Shown here one piece after another: positions 52,460 to 61,080 of a stretch of DNA of 64,000 bases. Made by a program: the position numbers and the translations under genes. The stretch's first letter is position 1. The number at the start of each line of letters is the position of its first letter. The notes beneath the pieces are model-generated. The model was not told where the DNA came from, did no database searches, and saw only the letters and a program-made list of their open reading frames with translations. This DNA comes from Paenibacillus sp. VTT E-133291 (lineage in GTDB: Bacteria > Bacillota > Bacilli > Paenibacillales > Paenibacillaceae). Where the stretch lies: assembly GCF_002264395.1 (NCBI RefSeq), contig NZ_NFVA01000008.1, positions 1 to 64,000 on the forward strand, written 5' to 3'.

Positions 52460-53062
52460 ATGACACAAACTCAATCGACTCAAAAGAATAGCGTAGCAGA
52501 ACTAATTAAAGAACGGCGCTCTATTAAACTTTTTCAAAAAGATCCACTGCCACAAGGACTATTAGAGGAATTGTTAAATGTAGCGGTATGGGCGCCTAAT
52601 CATGGGGTTCGTGAGCCGTGGAGATTCATTGCTTTTCAAGGTGAAGGTACAAAGTTCTTGGCTGAAGCAGCATTTGCCTTCGTGAAACGTGCCATAGCTG
52701 ATCCTGAAGTGGCTGCCAAGCGCAAAGAATATATCTCAAATATTCCCTTAACGTTAATTGTGGTGATGCCTGAAGATCCTCGGCAGAGAGAGTGGGATGA
52801 GGATTTTGCAGCAGCGTCAGCACTTGTGCAGAACTTCCAGCTAGCAGCTTGGGAGCAAGGCGTGGGAACGATTTGGAAGACCGATCCTTATATCAATAAT
52901 CCTGAATTCCGTAACAAAATTGGTGTGAAGCCAGGAGAGAAGATCATAGCTATGATTCATGCTGGATACCCGGAGACTGTGCCAGACAGCCGTCCACGCA
53001 CGGATGCTTCTGAACTACTGAAGATCGTTGATAGCTATCCAGAGAACGATGTAGTGGAATAG
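52460..53062 (+). CDS. Nitroreductase family protein
   Basis: The 200-residue protein has the nitroreductase fold (PF00881): LIKERRSIKLFQKDPLPQGLLEELLNVAVWAPN with FMN-binding Arg, PWRFIAF, and GTIWKT near the C-terminus. It should bind FMN and reduce quinones, nitro compounds or ferric chelates with NAD(P)H. The Fur box upstream is rare for the family and suggests a function in iron acquisition, e.g. reductive iron release (inference). Confidence 0.88.
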   Translation: MTQTQSTQKNSVAELIKERRSIKLFQKDPLPQGLLEELLNVAVWAPNHGVREPWRFIAFQGEGTKFLAEAAFAFVKRAIADPEVAAKRKEYISNIPLTLIVVMPEDPRQREWDEDFAAASALVQNFQLAAWEQGVGTIWKTDPYINNPEFRNKIGVKPGEKIIAMIHAGYPETVPDSRPRTDASELLKIVDSYPENDVVE

Positions 53063-53097
53063 AGAAGACTATAAGGGATTTGAATAGTAATCATTTA

Positions 53098-53122
53098 AAG
53101 CATCCATTGGGGTGCTTTTTTT
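53098..53122 (+). terminator. Intrinsic terminator
   Basis: AAGCATCC and GGGTGCTT with one wobble, followed by seven Ts. Confidence 0.8.
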
Positions 53123-53308
53123 CTTGCTTAGAATCTCTAGGAAAGAGGCAGGGAAAAGATAAGGAAAGTCGAGTAAAGATGAATCGAGGATGAGTAAAGT
53201 TGAGTTGAAGAAGTTTCGAAAATGTTTATAGCAATATATATTGTGCATAATGATTAGTATAGATTACAATTTAGTGTAATGAAACAATCTGTATAAGGAG
53301 GGAAAAGC

Positions 53309-53512
53309 GTGGGGGAGAACAAGAACATCAAGATGAAACTGGCTCGTGTAGAAAAAGATCTTTCCCAAGAACAGTTAGCGGAATTAGTAGGAGTTACAAG
53401 GCAGACGATTGGCCTAATTGAAGCGGGAAACTATAACCCGACACTTAAGTTATGCTTAGCGATCTGTAAGGCATTAGATAGATCATTAGACGATATTTTT
53501 TGGGGGGATTAA
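53309..53512 (+). CDS. XRE-family helix-turn-helix regulator (67 aa)
   Basis: A small, one-domain regulator: KMKLARVEKDLSQEQLAELVGVTRQTIGLIE is the Cro/C1-type helix-turn-helix, ending with the YNPTLKLCLAICKALDRSLDDIFW stretch of YozG/YgzD-like repressors. The GTG start follows AAGGAGG by about 7 nt. The next gene starts one nt after the stop, so the pair is translated together. It probably represses its own operon, a layout often seen with a small membrane partner. Confidence 0.9.
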   Translation: MGENKNIKMKLARVEKDLSQEQLAELVGVTRQTIGLIEAGNYNPTLKLCLAICKALDRSLDDIFWGD

Positions 53513-53513
53513 G

Positions 53514-53981
53514 GTGAGAGGGACAAGGATTAAGGATGAGCGGATTATCACAGAAGTTCAGAAGATTAGTACATACGGGTTTATGATAGTGCTTGTGGGC
53601 TTATTGGTTAGTCTCTTTGTAAAAGTGTTTATCCTACAATGGGACTTTAAGTATTGGTGGGATTCTTTCGTGATTGTGATGGTAGCGTGCTCGTATATTA
53701 CTGTTCGTTGCGTCAAAGATGGAATATACCTGCTACCGAGTAATGAGGGGGCTGTCAGACAGTATAAGAAAAACAATTTTATAGGGGGAGTCGTCAGCAC
53801 AATCATATGGGCTGCATTAATGATCTTATCTGATCTAAAAGAAGCGGGGGATTTGCAGATTGCTAAAAGTATCATGAGTACTCTTGTGGGTTCCGTCTTA
53901 TTTTTTATTGGGATTACATGGATTCAGTGGTTCATCATCAAACGATCCAATAGAAATGCGGACAAAAAACTAGAGGGATAG
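53514..53981 (+). CDS. Four-helix membrane protein paired with the XRE regulator (DUF6773-like)
   Basis: The 155-residue protein begins with a charged segment (RIKDERIITEVQKIS), then has four predicted membrane helices, in two pairs (about residues 20-60 and 90-145) with a charged loop. It begins with GTG one nt after the regulator stop. Similar pairs in Bacilli join an XRE repressor to a membrane protein of unknown function, annotated DUF6773; I assign that family with moderate certainty. Confidence 0.7.
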   Translation: MRGTRIKDERIITEVQKISTYGFMIVLVGLLVSLFVKVFILQWDFKYWWDSFVIVMVACSYITVRCVKDGIYLLPSNEGAVRQYKKNNFIGGVVSTIIWAALMILSDLKEAGDLQIAKSIMSTLVGSVLFFIGITWIQWFIIKRSNRNADKKLEG

Positions 53982-54000
53982 AGGAATGGATAAATCGCTA

Positions 54001-54047
54001 TTGCAAAACTAATACCATTAGTTTATATTTAAGCTAATACCATTAGT
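54001..54047 (+). promoter_or_regulatory. Promoter with two palindromic operators for the MBL-TetR operon
   Basis: TTGCAA (54001) and TATATT (54024) are 17 nt apart. ACTAATACCATTAGT (54008-54022) sits between the boxes, and GCTAATACCATTAGT (54033-54047) sits at the expected start site. The repeated palindrome, 25 bp centre to centre, is the likely operator of the TetR regulator encoded in the operon. Confidence 0.8.
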
Positions 54048-54061
54048 TTTGTGGAGGGATA

Positions 54062-54781
54062 ATGATGAGAGTAACTCGTGAAGGTCATTTATTACAGCTG
54101 ACTTGGATGCCAAAAGTGTTTCCTGTGAATTGTTACATCATAGAGGAAGAAAATGAATTAACTTTGATCGATGCGGCCATGCCGTTTAGTGTAAAGGGAA
54201 TTATGGATACTTCAGCAAAGTTAAATAAGAAGATTACTCGTATTGTATTAACGCATGCTCATGGTGATCATGTTGGTGCACTGGATGAACTAAAAAAGCA
54301 GCTTCCAGAGGCTCAGGTGTACATTTCAGAAAGGGATTCCTCTTTATTAAGCGGAGATCGTTCCCTTCGTGAGGGAGAACCTCAGACCCCTATTAAGGGA
54401 AGTGTACCCGATAAGGTAACAACAAGACCAGATGTATTACTCTATGATGGCGATGTCATTGGTTCGTTGACAGCCATTCTAACTCCCGGTCATACCCCTG
54501 GCTCTATGTCTTTTATTGATTCACGAAGCAAAGCTGTTATTGTTGGCGATGCTTTTCAAACCTTCCGGGGAACCGCAGTTTCAGGAACCGTAATTCCTTG
54601 GTTTCCGTTTCCGGCTATGGCCACCTGGAATAAAGATCAAGCCTTAAAAAGTGCCATTAAGCTTCTAGAGGCTTCTCCGACTATACTGGCCACTGGACAT
54701 GGAGACTTGCTTAGAAATCCAGTTCAAACCATGGAGAATGCCATACACAAAGCACAAATGAATCAAGGAAGGAGGAATTAA
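54062..54781 (+). CDS. MBL-fold metallo-hydrolase
   Basis: The 239-residue protein has the metal-binding motif HAHGDH in IVLTHAHGDHVGAL, a further His in LTPGHTPGSMSF and Asp in VIVGDAFQTF, all as expected for the metallo-beta-lactamase fold. It should bind two zinc ions and hydrolyse an ester or lactone; the substrate is unknown. It is the first gene of an operon with a TetR regulator, so its product may deal with the TetR ligand (inference). Confidence 0.88.
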   Translation: MMRVTREGHLLQLTWMPKVFPVNCYIIEEENELTLIDAAMPFSVKGIMDTSAKLNKKITRIVLTHAHGDHVGALDELKKQLPEAQVYISERDSSLLSGDRSLREGEPQTPIKGSVPDKVTTRPDVLLYDGDVIGSLTAILTPGHTPGSMSFIDSRSKAVIVGDAFQTFRGTAVSGTVIPWFPFPAMATWNKDQALKSAIKLLEASPTILATGHGDLLRNPVQTMENAIHKAQMNQGRRN

Positions 54782-55354
54782 ATGTCACCTAGAGCGGGAT
54801 TAGATCGTCGTACGCTAGTTATTGCAGCAGCAGAAATTGCTGATCATGAAGGAATCGAGACCGTAACTTTAGCTGCATTGGCTAACAAACTGGGTGTGCG
54901 ATCACCGTCGCTATACAATCACATTCACGGATTACAGGATTTGCGTACTCAACTAGCAATTTATGGACTAGGCGAGCTTTCTACGGCCATGTTTAGCGCA
55001 GCTAAAGGGCTTAGTAGAGATGATGCTGTACAGGCGATGGGGCGAGCGTATGTCGATTTCGCTAGAAGTCGCCCTGGTTTATATGAGACCACGCTGCGAG
55101 CGCCTGAACAGGCAAATACGGAGCTAGAAGCAGCAAGTGATCATATTCTGAATCTTATTATTCAAGTGATGAAGGATTATCAGTTAGGTGAGGAGGGTGA
55201 AATTCATGCAGTCCGCGGGTTACGAAGCATTTTGCATGGCTTTGCCTCTTTGGAACAAAAAGGCGGTTTTGGAATAGCGCTTGATACTAATGTAAGCCTA
55301 TCTCGGCTCATCAGTACTTATATTGCTGGGATCGGAAATATGAAGTCTAAATAA
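54782..55354 (+). CDS. TetR/AcrR family transcriptional regulator
   Basis: The 190-residue regulator has a TetR helix-turn-helix (VTLAALANKLGVRSPSLYNHIHG) in the first 50 residues and a C-terminal ligand domain of the WHG type. It starts right after the stop of the MBL gene. Autoregulation through the two palindromes upstream of the operon is likely. The ligand may be a substrate of the MBL hydrolase. Confidence 0.9.
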   Translation: MSPRAGLDRRTLVIAAAEIADHEGIETVTLAALANKLGVRSPSLYNHIHGLQDLRTQLAIYGLGELSTAMFSAAKGLSRDDAVQAMGRAYVDFARSRPGLYETTLRAPEQANTELEAASDHILNLIIQVMKDYQLGEEGEIHAVRGLRSILHGFASLEQKGGFGIALDTNVSLSRLISTYIAGIGNMKSK

Positions 55355-55376
55355 TGAGTACATAGGAGATGATGTT

Positions 55377-56072
55377 GTGATGCATGAGGGATATGAAGAA
55401 GGTAGTGTCACCACTTTTGAGGAAGCGGCAGAAATTGTGGCCAAGCTTGGGATTTTACCGCTTGCAAACTTGATTCCTGATCACCCATCTTTAAACGGAT
55501 TAACGAAAGCAGAAAATTGGCATACAGGAACAGAGCTAGATCCTTGGTCATGGCGAGTAAGGTTTCCCGGGGAAGGACTGGCTGGATACGGCAAGTTTAT
55601 TAAGAAAAAAGCGATCTTGGTCTCTAGCGGGTGGTTTCCAGCATTTGTGGCAGCTGTTGGAAGTACAAAATCTATAGAAGAACGTTATAATGACGGATTG
55701 GCCAGCAGAGAAGCAGTGACTTTACTGCAAATTATCCGTGAACGTCAAGGGATTGATACACGCATCCTTCGTGCTGAAGCTGATATGAAGGCTAAGGAAA
55801 AGAAGACGGCATTCGATAATGCAGTTACGGAGCTTCAGGCATCGCTGGACATCGTTATTTCAGGTGTAAAAGAACGCCAAAATGCAGAAGGTGAGAAAAA
55901 TGGCTGGAGCAGTACCTCGTTTGAGACTGTAAGCCAGTGGACGGAAGATAACAGTCTTTCCTCATTTGAAGGCGATAGAGAAGAGGCCATAGCTTGGCTA
56001 CATTCCAAAATGAATGGCATATGGTCGCCTACAGCAATAGCCTGGACGAACAAAGCATTCTCTTGGAAATAA
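55377..56072 (+). CDS. AlkZ-related hypothetical protein
   Basis: The 231-residue protein (GTG at 55377 or ATG at 55380) begins FEEAAEIVAKLGILPLANLIPDHPSL, then ENWHTGTELDPWSWRVRFPGEGLAGYGKF, sequences of the kind seen in 'AlkZ-related' proteins of Bacilli, distantly linked to the winged-helix DNA glycosylases. No catalytic residue can be assigned with certainty. It follows TetR by 22 bp and ends at a bidirectional hairpin, so it is probably the third gene of the MBL-TetR operon. Confidence 0.6.
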   Translation: MMHEGYEEGSVTTFEEAAEIVAKLGILPLANLIPDHPSLNGLTKAENWHTGTELDPWSWRVRFPGEGLAGYGKFIKKKAILVSSGWFPAFVAAVGSTKSIEERYNDGLASREAVTLLQIIRERQGIDTRILRAEADMKAKEKKTAFDNAVTELQASLDIVISGVKERQNAEGEKNGWSSTSFETVSQWTEDNSLSSFEGDREEAIAWLHSKMNGIWSPTAIAWTNKAFSWK

Positions 56073-56075
56073 AAA

Positions 56076-56110
56076 CGGCTAATCACTACTCTCATGAGAG
56101 TGATTAACCG
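56076..56110. terminator. Bidirectional terminator between convergent genes
   Basis: CGGCTAATCACT and AGTGATTAACCG with an inner CTCTCATGAGAG palindrome. A T run follows weakly on the plus strand and the A-run before it gives Ts on the minus strand. Confidence 0.65.
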
Positions 56111-56143
56111 TAAGCGTTTTCTAATAAAATCATATCCATCACA

Positions 56144-56326
56144 TTATTGTTCCAACATAGGTGCCAAGTAAGCAATCAGGAAATACAAGAATCCGAATAA
56201 CAGCATAACATAGGCGGTATATTTGATTGCATTAGATGCAACAATTCTTGAATCCACCGGTGCTTGAATTTCGAGCTGTTCTTCTTCAACGCTGTCAATT
56301 TCATTGGATATTGGGTCTCTCAACAT
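56144..56326 (-). CDS. Small membrane protein (60 aa)
   Basis: The ATG at 56326, after AAGGAGGGGA, gives 60 residues. The first part is acidic (NEIDSVEEEQLEIQAPVD), followed by one C-terminal membrane helix (about residues 37-57, YTAYVMLLFGFLYFLIAYL), i.e. a tail-anchored-like layout with the acidic end in the cytoplasm. The frame stays open upstream, but has no other ribosome site. Three TTGTGA/GTGTGA-like repeats lie in the region upstream of it. No homology is recognised. Confidence 0.7.
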   Translation of the reverse strand: MLRDPISNEIDSVEEEQLEIQAPVDSRIVASNAIKYTAYVMLLFGFLYFLIAYLAPMLEQ

Positions 56327-56464
56327 GATAATCCCCTCCTTGGAAATTAGATCCTTAACTGTATTGTGACATATTTGTGAACGGAAATCAACAATAGTGT
56401 GAACAAATATTGAACTTTTATTCAAATTTGGACTATTTATTTACTGGATATTCTAGCGTGCAAT

Positions 56465-56513
56465 AAAAAACAACCTGCTTGTGTCCCCGGAAGAGGAACC
56501 AAGCAGGTTGTTT
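56465..56513 (-). terminator. Terminator of the aminopeptidase pair
   Basis: AAACAACCTGCTT and AAGCAGGTTGTTT form a 13-bp stem; on the minus strand it is followed by a T run. Confidence 0.85.
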
Positions 56514-56548
56514 GGCATTTTATTTATTCAATAATTTAAGCGAACAAT

Positions 56549-57778
56549 TTAAACCCAATCTCCATCACGGAAGATAGGTACGGTTGTTCCATCATCCTTA
56601 ATACCATCAATGCTCATTTCAGGTGAGCCCATCATAAAATCAACATGTGTATGGCTTTGGTTCATTCCTTTTTCCTGCAATTGTTCTTTGGTCATTGTCG
56701 TACCCTCTTGAAGGGTAAAGGCATAAGCTGCACCTAATGCTAAATGGCAGGAGGCATTCTCATCATATAATGTGGTGTAATATAGAATTCCGCTCTCGGA
56801 GATCGGAGAGTGGAAAGGCACCAAAGCAACTTCTCCAAGATAAGCAGAGCCTTCATCTAACGCGATAAGGGAAGCAAGCGTTTCTGAACCTTTTTCAGCG
56901 GTGAAATCCGTTACTTTGCCGTTCTCAAAGGTGAGGGTGAAATTGTCAATCAGATTACCCCCATAGCTAAGCGGCTTCGAGCTGCTTACCTTACCATTCA
57001 CACCAGACTTCAGTGGGGCAGTAAATACTTCTTCTGTAGGAATATTGGCTAGGAAAGGGTCTCCCTTGCCATTGACAGCTCCTGCTTGACACCAAATATG
57101 CCCGTCTGGCAGCTCAATCGTCAAATCGGTTCCAGGTCCTGTATAGTGCAGCTTGCGGAACTTATTATCATTCAAAGCAGTACAACGTGCTTTCAGACCA
57201 TCTAAATGTTGACTCCATGCTTGAATAGGGTCAGCTTGATCCGCACGTGTGGCTTTAAAGATAGCATCCCATAGCAAATCAATTTGTTGATCAGGTGATG
57301 CTTCAGGGAATACCTTTGCCGCCCACGATGCTGACGGGAAGGCTACAATACTCCAGCTTACGTGATTCCCCATTAACAACTCACGATATGGAGCTAACGT
57401 CTGTCCAGAGATCCGCTGATTATCCGCAATTCTTTTGGACTCAACACCGCTCAATAGATCTGGATTCGTTGAAGTTATCGATAGAAATGCTGCACCTTTT
57501 TTAGCCAGGTCTTCCAATTCATCTGCTTGCCATTGTGGCGGTTCCAAAAAGGAATCGGATGGAGCGAGGTCATAACGAGTACGTGTAACAACCTCATCAC
57601 TATAATTAACCTTGACGAGCTTCGCACCCGCTTCATAAGCTTTACGTACTACAAGACGCACTAGCTCTGCGGAAACGATGTCGGCATTTACAACAAGGGT
57701 CTGCCCAGGTTGGATATTAACCCCAATCTTTACTGCCAGCAATGCATAATTCTCCAGTTTTTGCTTGAAATCCAACAT
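56549..57778 (-). CDS. M29 family aminopeptidase (AmpS type), downstream copy
   Basis: The ATG at 57778 after AAAGGAG gives 409 residues. The thermophilic aminopeptidase family M29 layout is present with metal ligands in PTEEVFTAPL (Glu), YLGEVALVP (Glu), ENASCHLALGAAYAF (His) and HTHVDFMMGSPEM (His, Asp). It should remove N-terminal residues from peptides in the cytoplasm with two metal ions. It lies 50 bp downstream of a paralog, so the two are probably co-transcribed duplicates. Confidence 0.92.
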   Translation of the reverse strand: MLDFKQKLENYALLAVKIGVNIQPGQTLVVNADIVSAELVRLVVRKAYEAGAKLVKVNYSDEVVTRTRYDLAPSDSFLEPPQWQADELEDLAKKGAAFLSITSTNPDLLSGVESKRIADNQRISGQTLAPYRELLMGNHVSWSIVAFPSASWAAKVFPEASPDQQIDLLWDAIFKATRADQADPIQAWSQHLDGLKARCTALNDNKFRKLHYTGPGTDLTIELPDGHIWCQAGAVNGKGDPFLANIPTEEVFTAPLKSGVNGKVSSSKPLSYGGNLIDNFTLTFENGKVTDFTAEKGSETLASLIALDEGSAYLGEVALVPFHSPISESGILYYTTLYDENASCHLALGAAYAFTLQEGTTMTKEQLQEKGMNQSHTHVDFMMGSPEMSIDGIKDDGTTVPIFRDGDWV

Positions 57779-57828
57779 AGTTCCTACTCCTTTCAATATC
57801 TCTAGTCTTTATTTCAAATATGCAGTTA

Positions 57829-59061
57829 TTAGAACGCCCAGTTTCCATTAATAAATACAGGTTCTTCTGTTCCATCAGCAGTAATTCCGTAAATATTCAT
57901 CTCCGCAGAACCGATCATGAAATCCACATGGGTAACGCTATTATTCAATCCATGAGCAATCAGTTCGTCCGGAGTCATATCTTTACCACCTTCTAAACAG
58001 AAAGCATAAGCCATACCTATAGCTAGGTGATTGGAAGCATTCTCATCAAATAAGGTATTGTAATAAAGAATATTGGATTCTGAGATAGGGGACTTATGTG
58101 GAACTAATGCAACTTCACCGAGGTATTTTGCGCCTTCATCCATACTAATGAGGTGCTCTAGTGCTTCTTGTCCCTGTTCTGCACTAACACTAACAATTCG
58201 TCCGTTCTCAAAAGTAATAGAGAAGCCATCGATAATGTTGCCGCCATGGCTAAGTGGTTTGGTGCTTCGTACGGTACCATGTACACCAGTTTTTAGAGGG
58301 GCGGTAAATACTTCCTCGGTAGGCATATTGGCTACAAAAGAATGGCCTTTCGCATTAATGCTGTCTCCTTGTGCCCAAATATGACCTTCTGGAAGCTCGA
58401 TGCTTAGGTCCGTACCAGGTGCTATGTAATGCAGTTTCTTATATTTTTTTGCGTTGAGTACATTTGCTTTTTGATCTAAGGTGTCGAGATGTTCTTGCCA
58501 TGCAGCTACTGGATCTTCACGATCAAGGCGTACGGTGTGGAAAATAGCTTCCCAAAGCTTACTTACACGTTCTTCAGCTGGAACATCCGGAAATACTTTA
58601 TCCGCCCAAGCCTGACAAGGTACAGCAACAATACTCCAGCTAACTTTGTCGGACATTTGCATTTCACGATATTTGGTGAGTGCGGCTCCCCGTACTTTTT
58701 GAAAATTTGAAATACGTACAGGATCAATACCTTTAAGTGCATCAGGATCTTCCGCAATCACGTTAAGAATAGCTGCACCCTTCTCGGCGAGTTCGGTCAT
58801 TTCACCGGCGTACCAAGTAGGAGGCTCAGTGAACACTTCTGGAGCAGCATGTTCAAACTGCTGGCGTGTAATGCTCGCATCACTCCAGTTCACCTTCACT
58901 AAGCTTGCTCCAATCGCATATGCCTTGGCGGTAATCATACGAACGAAATCAGCTGCAAGAATCGGTGCATTCACCACCAGAATTTGCCCTGGCTGAACGT
59001 TAACCCCAATTTGCACAGCTAAATCTGCATATTTACTAAGCTTTGCCTCGAAATCAGTCAT
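57829..59061 (-). CDS. M29 family aminopeptidase (AmpS type), upstream copy
   Basis: The ATG at 59061 after GGAGGAAA gives 410 residues, nearly the same length as its neighbour. Matching metal ligands occur in PTEEVFTAPL, YLGEVALVPHK, ENASNHLAIGMAYAF and VTHVDFMIGSAEM. The two proteins align along their whole length. Duplication before divergence is the simplest history. The promoter should be in the 59077-59238 gap. Confidence 0.92.
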   Translation of the reverse strand: MTDFEAKLSKYADLAVQIGVNVQPGQILVVNAPILAADFVRMITAKAYAIGASLVKVNWSDASITRQQFEHAAPEVFTEPPTWYAGEMTELAEKGAAILNVIAEDPDALKGIDPVRISNFQKVRGAALTKYREMQMSDKVSWSIVAVPCQAWADKVFPDVPAEERVSKLWEAIFHTVRLDREDPVAAWQEHLDTLDQKANVLNAKKYKKLHYIAPGTDLSIELPEGHIWAQGDSINAKGHSFVANMPTEEVFTAPLKTGVHGTVRSTKPLSHGGNIIDGFSITFENGRIVSVSAEQGQEALEHLISMDEGAKYLGEVALVPHKSPISESNILYYNTLFDENASNHLAIGMAYAFCLEGGKDMTPDELIAHGLNNSVTHVDFMIGSAEMNIYGITADGTEEPVFINGNWAF

Positions 59062-59238
59062 CGATATTTCCTCCAATTACTAATAGTTTGGTACTTTACA
59101 AGTATTGTACTAAATTATTAACCGCCGGATGAAAAAAGTCAATTACATGGAATTTACAGTGTAAATTGAGGAATTACATTCATTTCAATGCTATACTGAA
59201 AGGGGAAATGATTTGATGAATGGAAGGAAGATTAGCGG

Positions 59239-59514
59239 ATGAATTTAGAGATCGTAAGTGCTGAAATGAGCCGTAAAGAGGATAAAAGCTATGTAGGGAG
59301 GACGATATTTACTCTCGAAAACCATAAGGCTCCATATGAGATTACTTTTTTCAGTACAAGAGGAACGGAATGGGATTACAGCCTAAGCTTTGCTGGTGAG
59401 CCTGGAAGTGAAGAGCAGTTCTTAGAAACTGATGCACTACTTGAAAATGATGACGATGTATACAATCAATTGCTGGATGCCGCACTAGATAAACAAGAGA
59501 TCGATGAAGAGTAA
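59239..59514 (+). CDS. Hypothetical acidic protein (91 aa)
   Basis: The 91-residue product is acidic and soluble, with MNLEIVSAEMSRKEDKS and a C-terminal helix rich in Asp and Glu (ETDALLENDDDVYNQLLDAALDKQEIDEE). The middle has predicted strands (APYEITFFSTRGTEWDYSL). I recognise no family. It has an AAGGAAG-type ribosome site and is convergent with ktrB, divergent from the aminopeptidase pair. Confidence 0.6.
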   Translation: MNLEIVSAEMSRKEDKSYVGRTIFTLENHKAPYEITFFSTRGTEWDYSLSFAGEPGSEEQFLETDALLENDDDVYNQLLDAALDKQEIDEE

Positions 59515-59537
59515 AACATACAAGTGTTGATTGATTA

Positions 59538-59563
59538 CCAGCGGCAATATTCATTGCCGCTGG
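59538..59563. terminator. Hairpin between convergent genes
   Basis: CCAGCGGCAAT and ATTGCCGCTGG pair perfectly around a 4-nt loop. No T run on either strand, so termination is uncertain. Confidence 0.5.
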
Positions 59564-59575
59564 ATACATCTCAAC

Positions 59576-60922
59576 TTATCCGATGGTAATCTTACCTTCA
59601 GGATAGCGGTAAAGTTCCTTACTACCCCTAGGCTTGAGTGCATAAGCTAGAGTAAGCGGACCTGTCCGACCCAGAAACATTAGAATAATAATGAGCACTT
59701 TACCCGCAGTAGTTAGTTCTGGAGTAAGCCCCAGGGAGAGACCAGAAGTCCCGAATGCGGATACGGATTCAAAGAGTACAGCAAGAAAGTCAGCTTTTTC
59801 TGTCACGGATAACAACATCGTAGCTATGACCACTAACATTAGAGACATTAATGTCATCGTCACCGCTCTATAGACATCTTCTTTGGCGATCCGATGACGA
59901 AACATTACAATATCCTCTTTACCCCTAAGTCTTGCGGAAACCGCAGCCACTAGAACAGCGAATGTAGTAATCTTAATTCCCCCACCAGTAGATCCAGGCG
60001 CAGCCCCTATGAACATCAGGAGGATCATTAGAAATTGCGTTGATTCCCGCATAAGTGGAATTTCAATCGTAGTGACCCCACCTGAACGTGGTGTTATCGC
60101 TTGTAAAAATGTAGCCATCATCTTTCCACCTGCACTCAAAGGCTTCAGCGTAGAATTAAATTCTAGTAAGAAAAATAGAGCAGCCCCAATGACAATTAAT
60201 ATCCCAGAGGTCGAAAGAACAACTTTAGAATGTAGAGTAAGCTTTTTGCGTTTTGGAAAGTCAAAAACATCAGAAAGGACAATAAAACCGACCCCTCCTA
60301 GAAAGATAAGGATCATGGAGGTGAAATTCACTATAGGATCATTTACAAAACGAGTAAGTCCACTAAAGGGTCCATGAATGTCACCGAATAAATCAAAGCC
60401 TGCATTATTAAAAATAGATATACTGTGAAATATTCCATAATATACAGCTTTTCCGAAAGGCATATCCATCATAAACCTACCGGCAAACAAGATGGCACCT
60501 GTGAGCTGAATAACAAGGGAATAGATCAGGACTCTGCGGATTAACTGGACAATACCTTGCATGGAATTCTGGTTCATAGATTCTTGCATAAGAATTCGTT
60601 CTTTAAAGGATATTCGTTTATTAAGGACCAAAGTAATCAAGGTGGCCATCGTAATAAAACCCAACCCCCCAAACTGAAATAATACGAGTAGAACGACTTG
60701 TCCAAAAGTTGTTAACTGTGTGCCCGTATCAATGACTGCCAAACCTGTAACACAGGTTGCCGATGTAGCCATGAATAATGCATCAATAAAAGAAATATGC
60801 CCTTCTACGGAGGCTACCGGCAAACTAAGTAAAAAGGTTCCGGCAGTGATAAGTATTACAAATCCTAGTGATAAGACTTTAGGTGGTGTTAATTTCAATC
60901 CACCGAAGTTCAGATTAGCCAA
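59576..60922 (-). CDS. ktrB: Ktr/Trk potassium transporter subunit KtrB
   Basis: The TTG at 60922 after AGGAGAA gives 448 residues. The four pore-loop regions of Trk/Ktr/HKT channels are present: TSATCVTGLAV, FNNAGFDLFGD, PGSTGGGIKI and AFGTSGLSLG. Each has the selectivity-filter glycine. The protein is an ion-translocating dimer gated by a cytoplasmic KtrA/KtrC ring, not encoded here. With the kimA gene at 23791 broken, this may be a main K+ entry route, if other systems are absent elsewhere. No riboswitch precedes it. Confidence 0.92.
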   Translation of the reverse strand: MANLNFGGLKLTPPKVLSLGFVILITAGTFLLSLPVASVEGHISFIDALFMATSATCVTGLAVIDTGTQLTTFGQVVLLVLFQFGGLGFITMATLITLVLNKRISFKERILMQESMNQNSMQGIVQLIRRVLIYSLVIQLTGAILFAGRFMMDMPFGKAVYYGIFHSISIFNNAGFDLFGDIHGPFSGLTRFVNDPIVNFTSMILIFLGGVGFIVLSDVFDFPKRKKLTLHSKVVLSTSGILIVIGAALFFLLEFNSTLKPLSAGGKMMATFLQAITPRSGGVTTIEIPLMRESTQFLMILLMFIGAAPGSTGGGIKITTFAVLVAAVSARLRGKEDIVMFRHRIAKEDVYRAVTMTLMSLMLVVIATMLLSVTEKADFLAVLFESVSAFGTSGLSLGLTPELTTAGKVLIIILMFLGRTGPLTLAYALKPRGSKELYRYPEGKITIG

Positions 60923-61080
60923 TTCAATTCTCCTGTCATACGTGAAATTAGATTAGTGCTCACAAAATTATAACATAACTTGCCAGACCTTCCCTAAGTG
61001 GAGGGAGGTAATTGACATATTTTATCGAATTATTCTAGAATAACACCCTATTCTGCAACTTTAAAGAGGAGGCTTTCTTA

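Noticed and set aside
60009..60377. 122-residue plus-strand frame inside ktrB
   Set aside because: Antisense shadow of a clear transporter gene.
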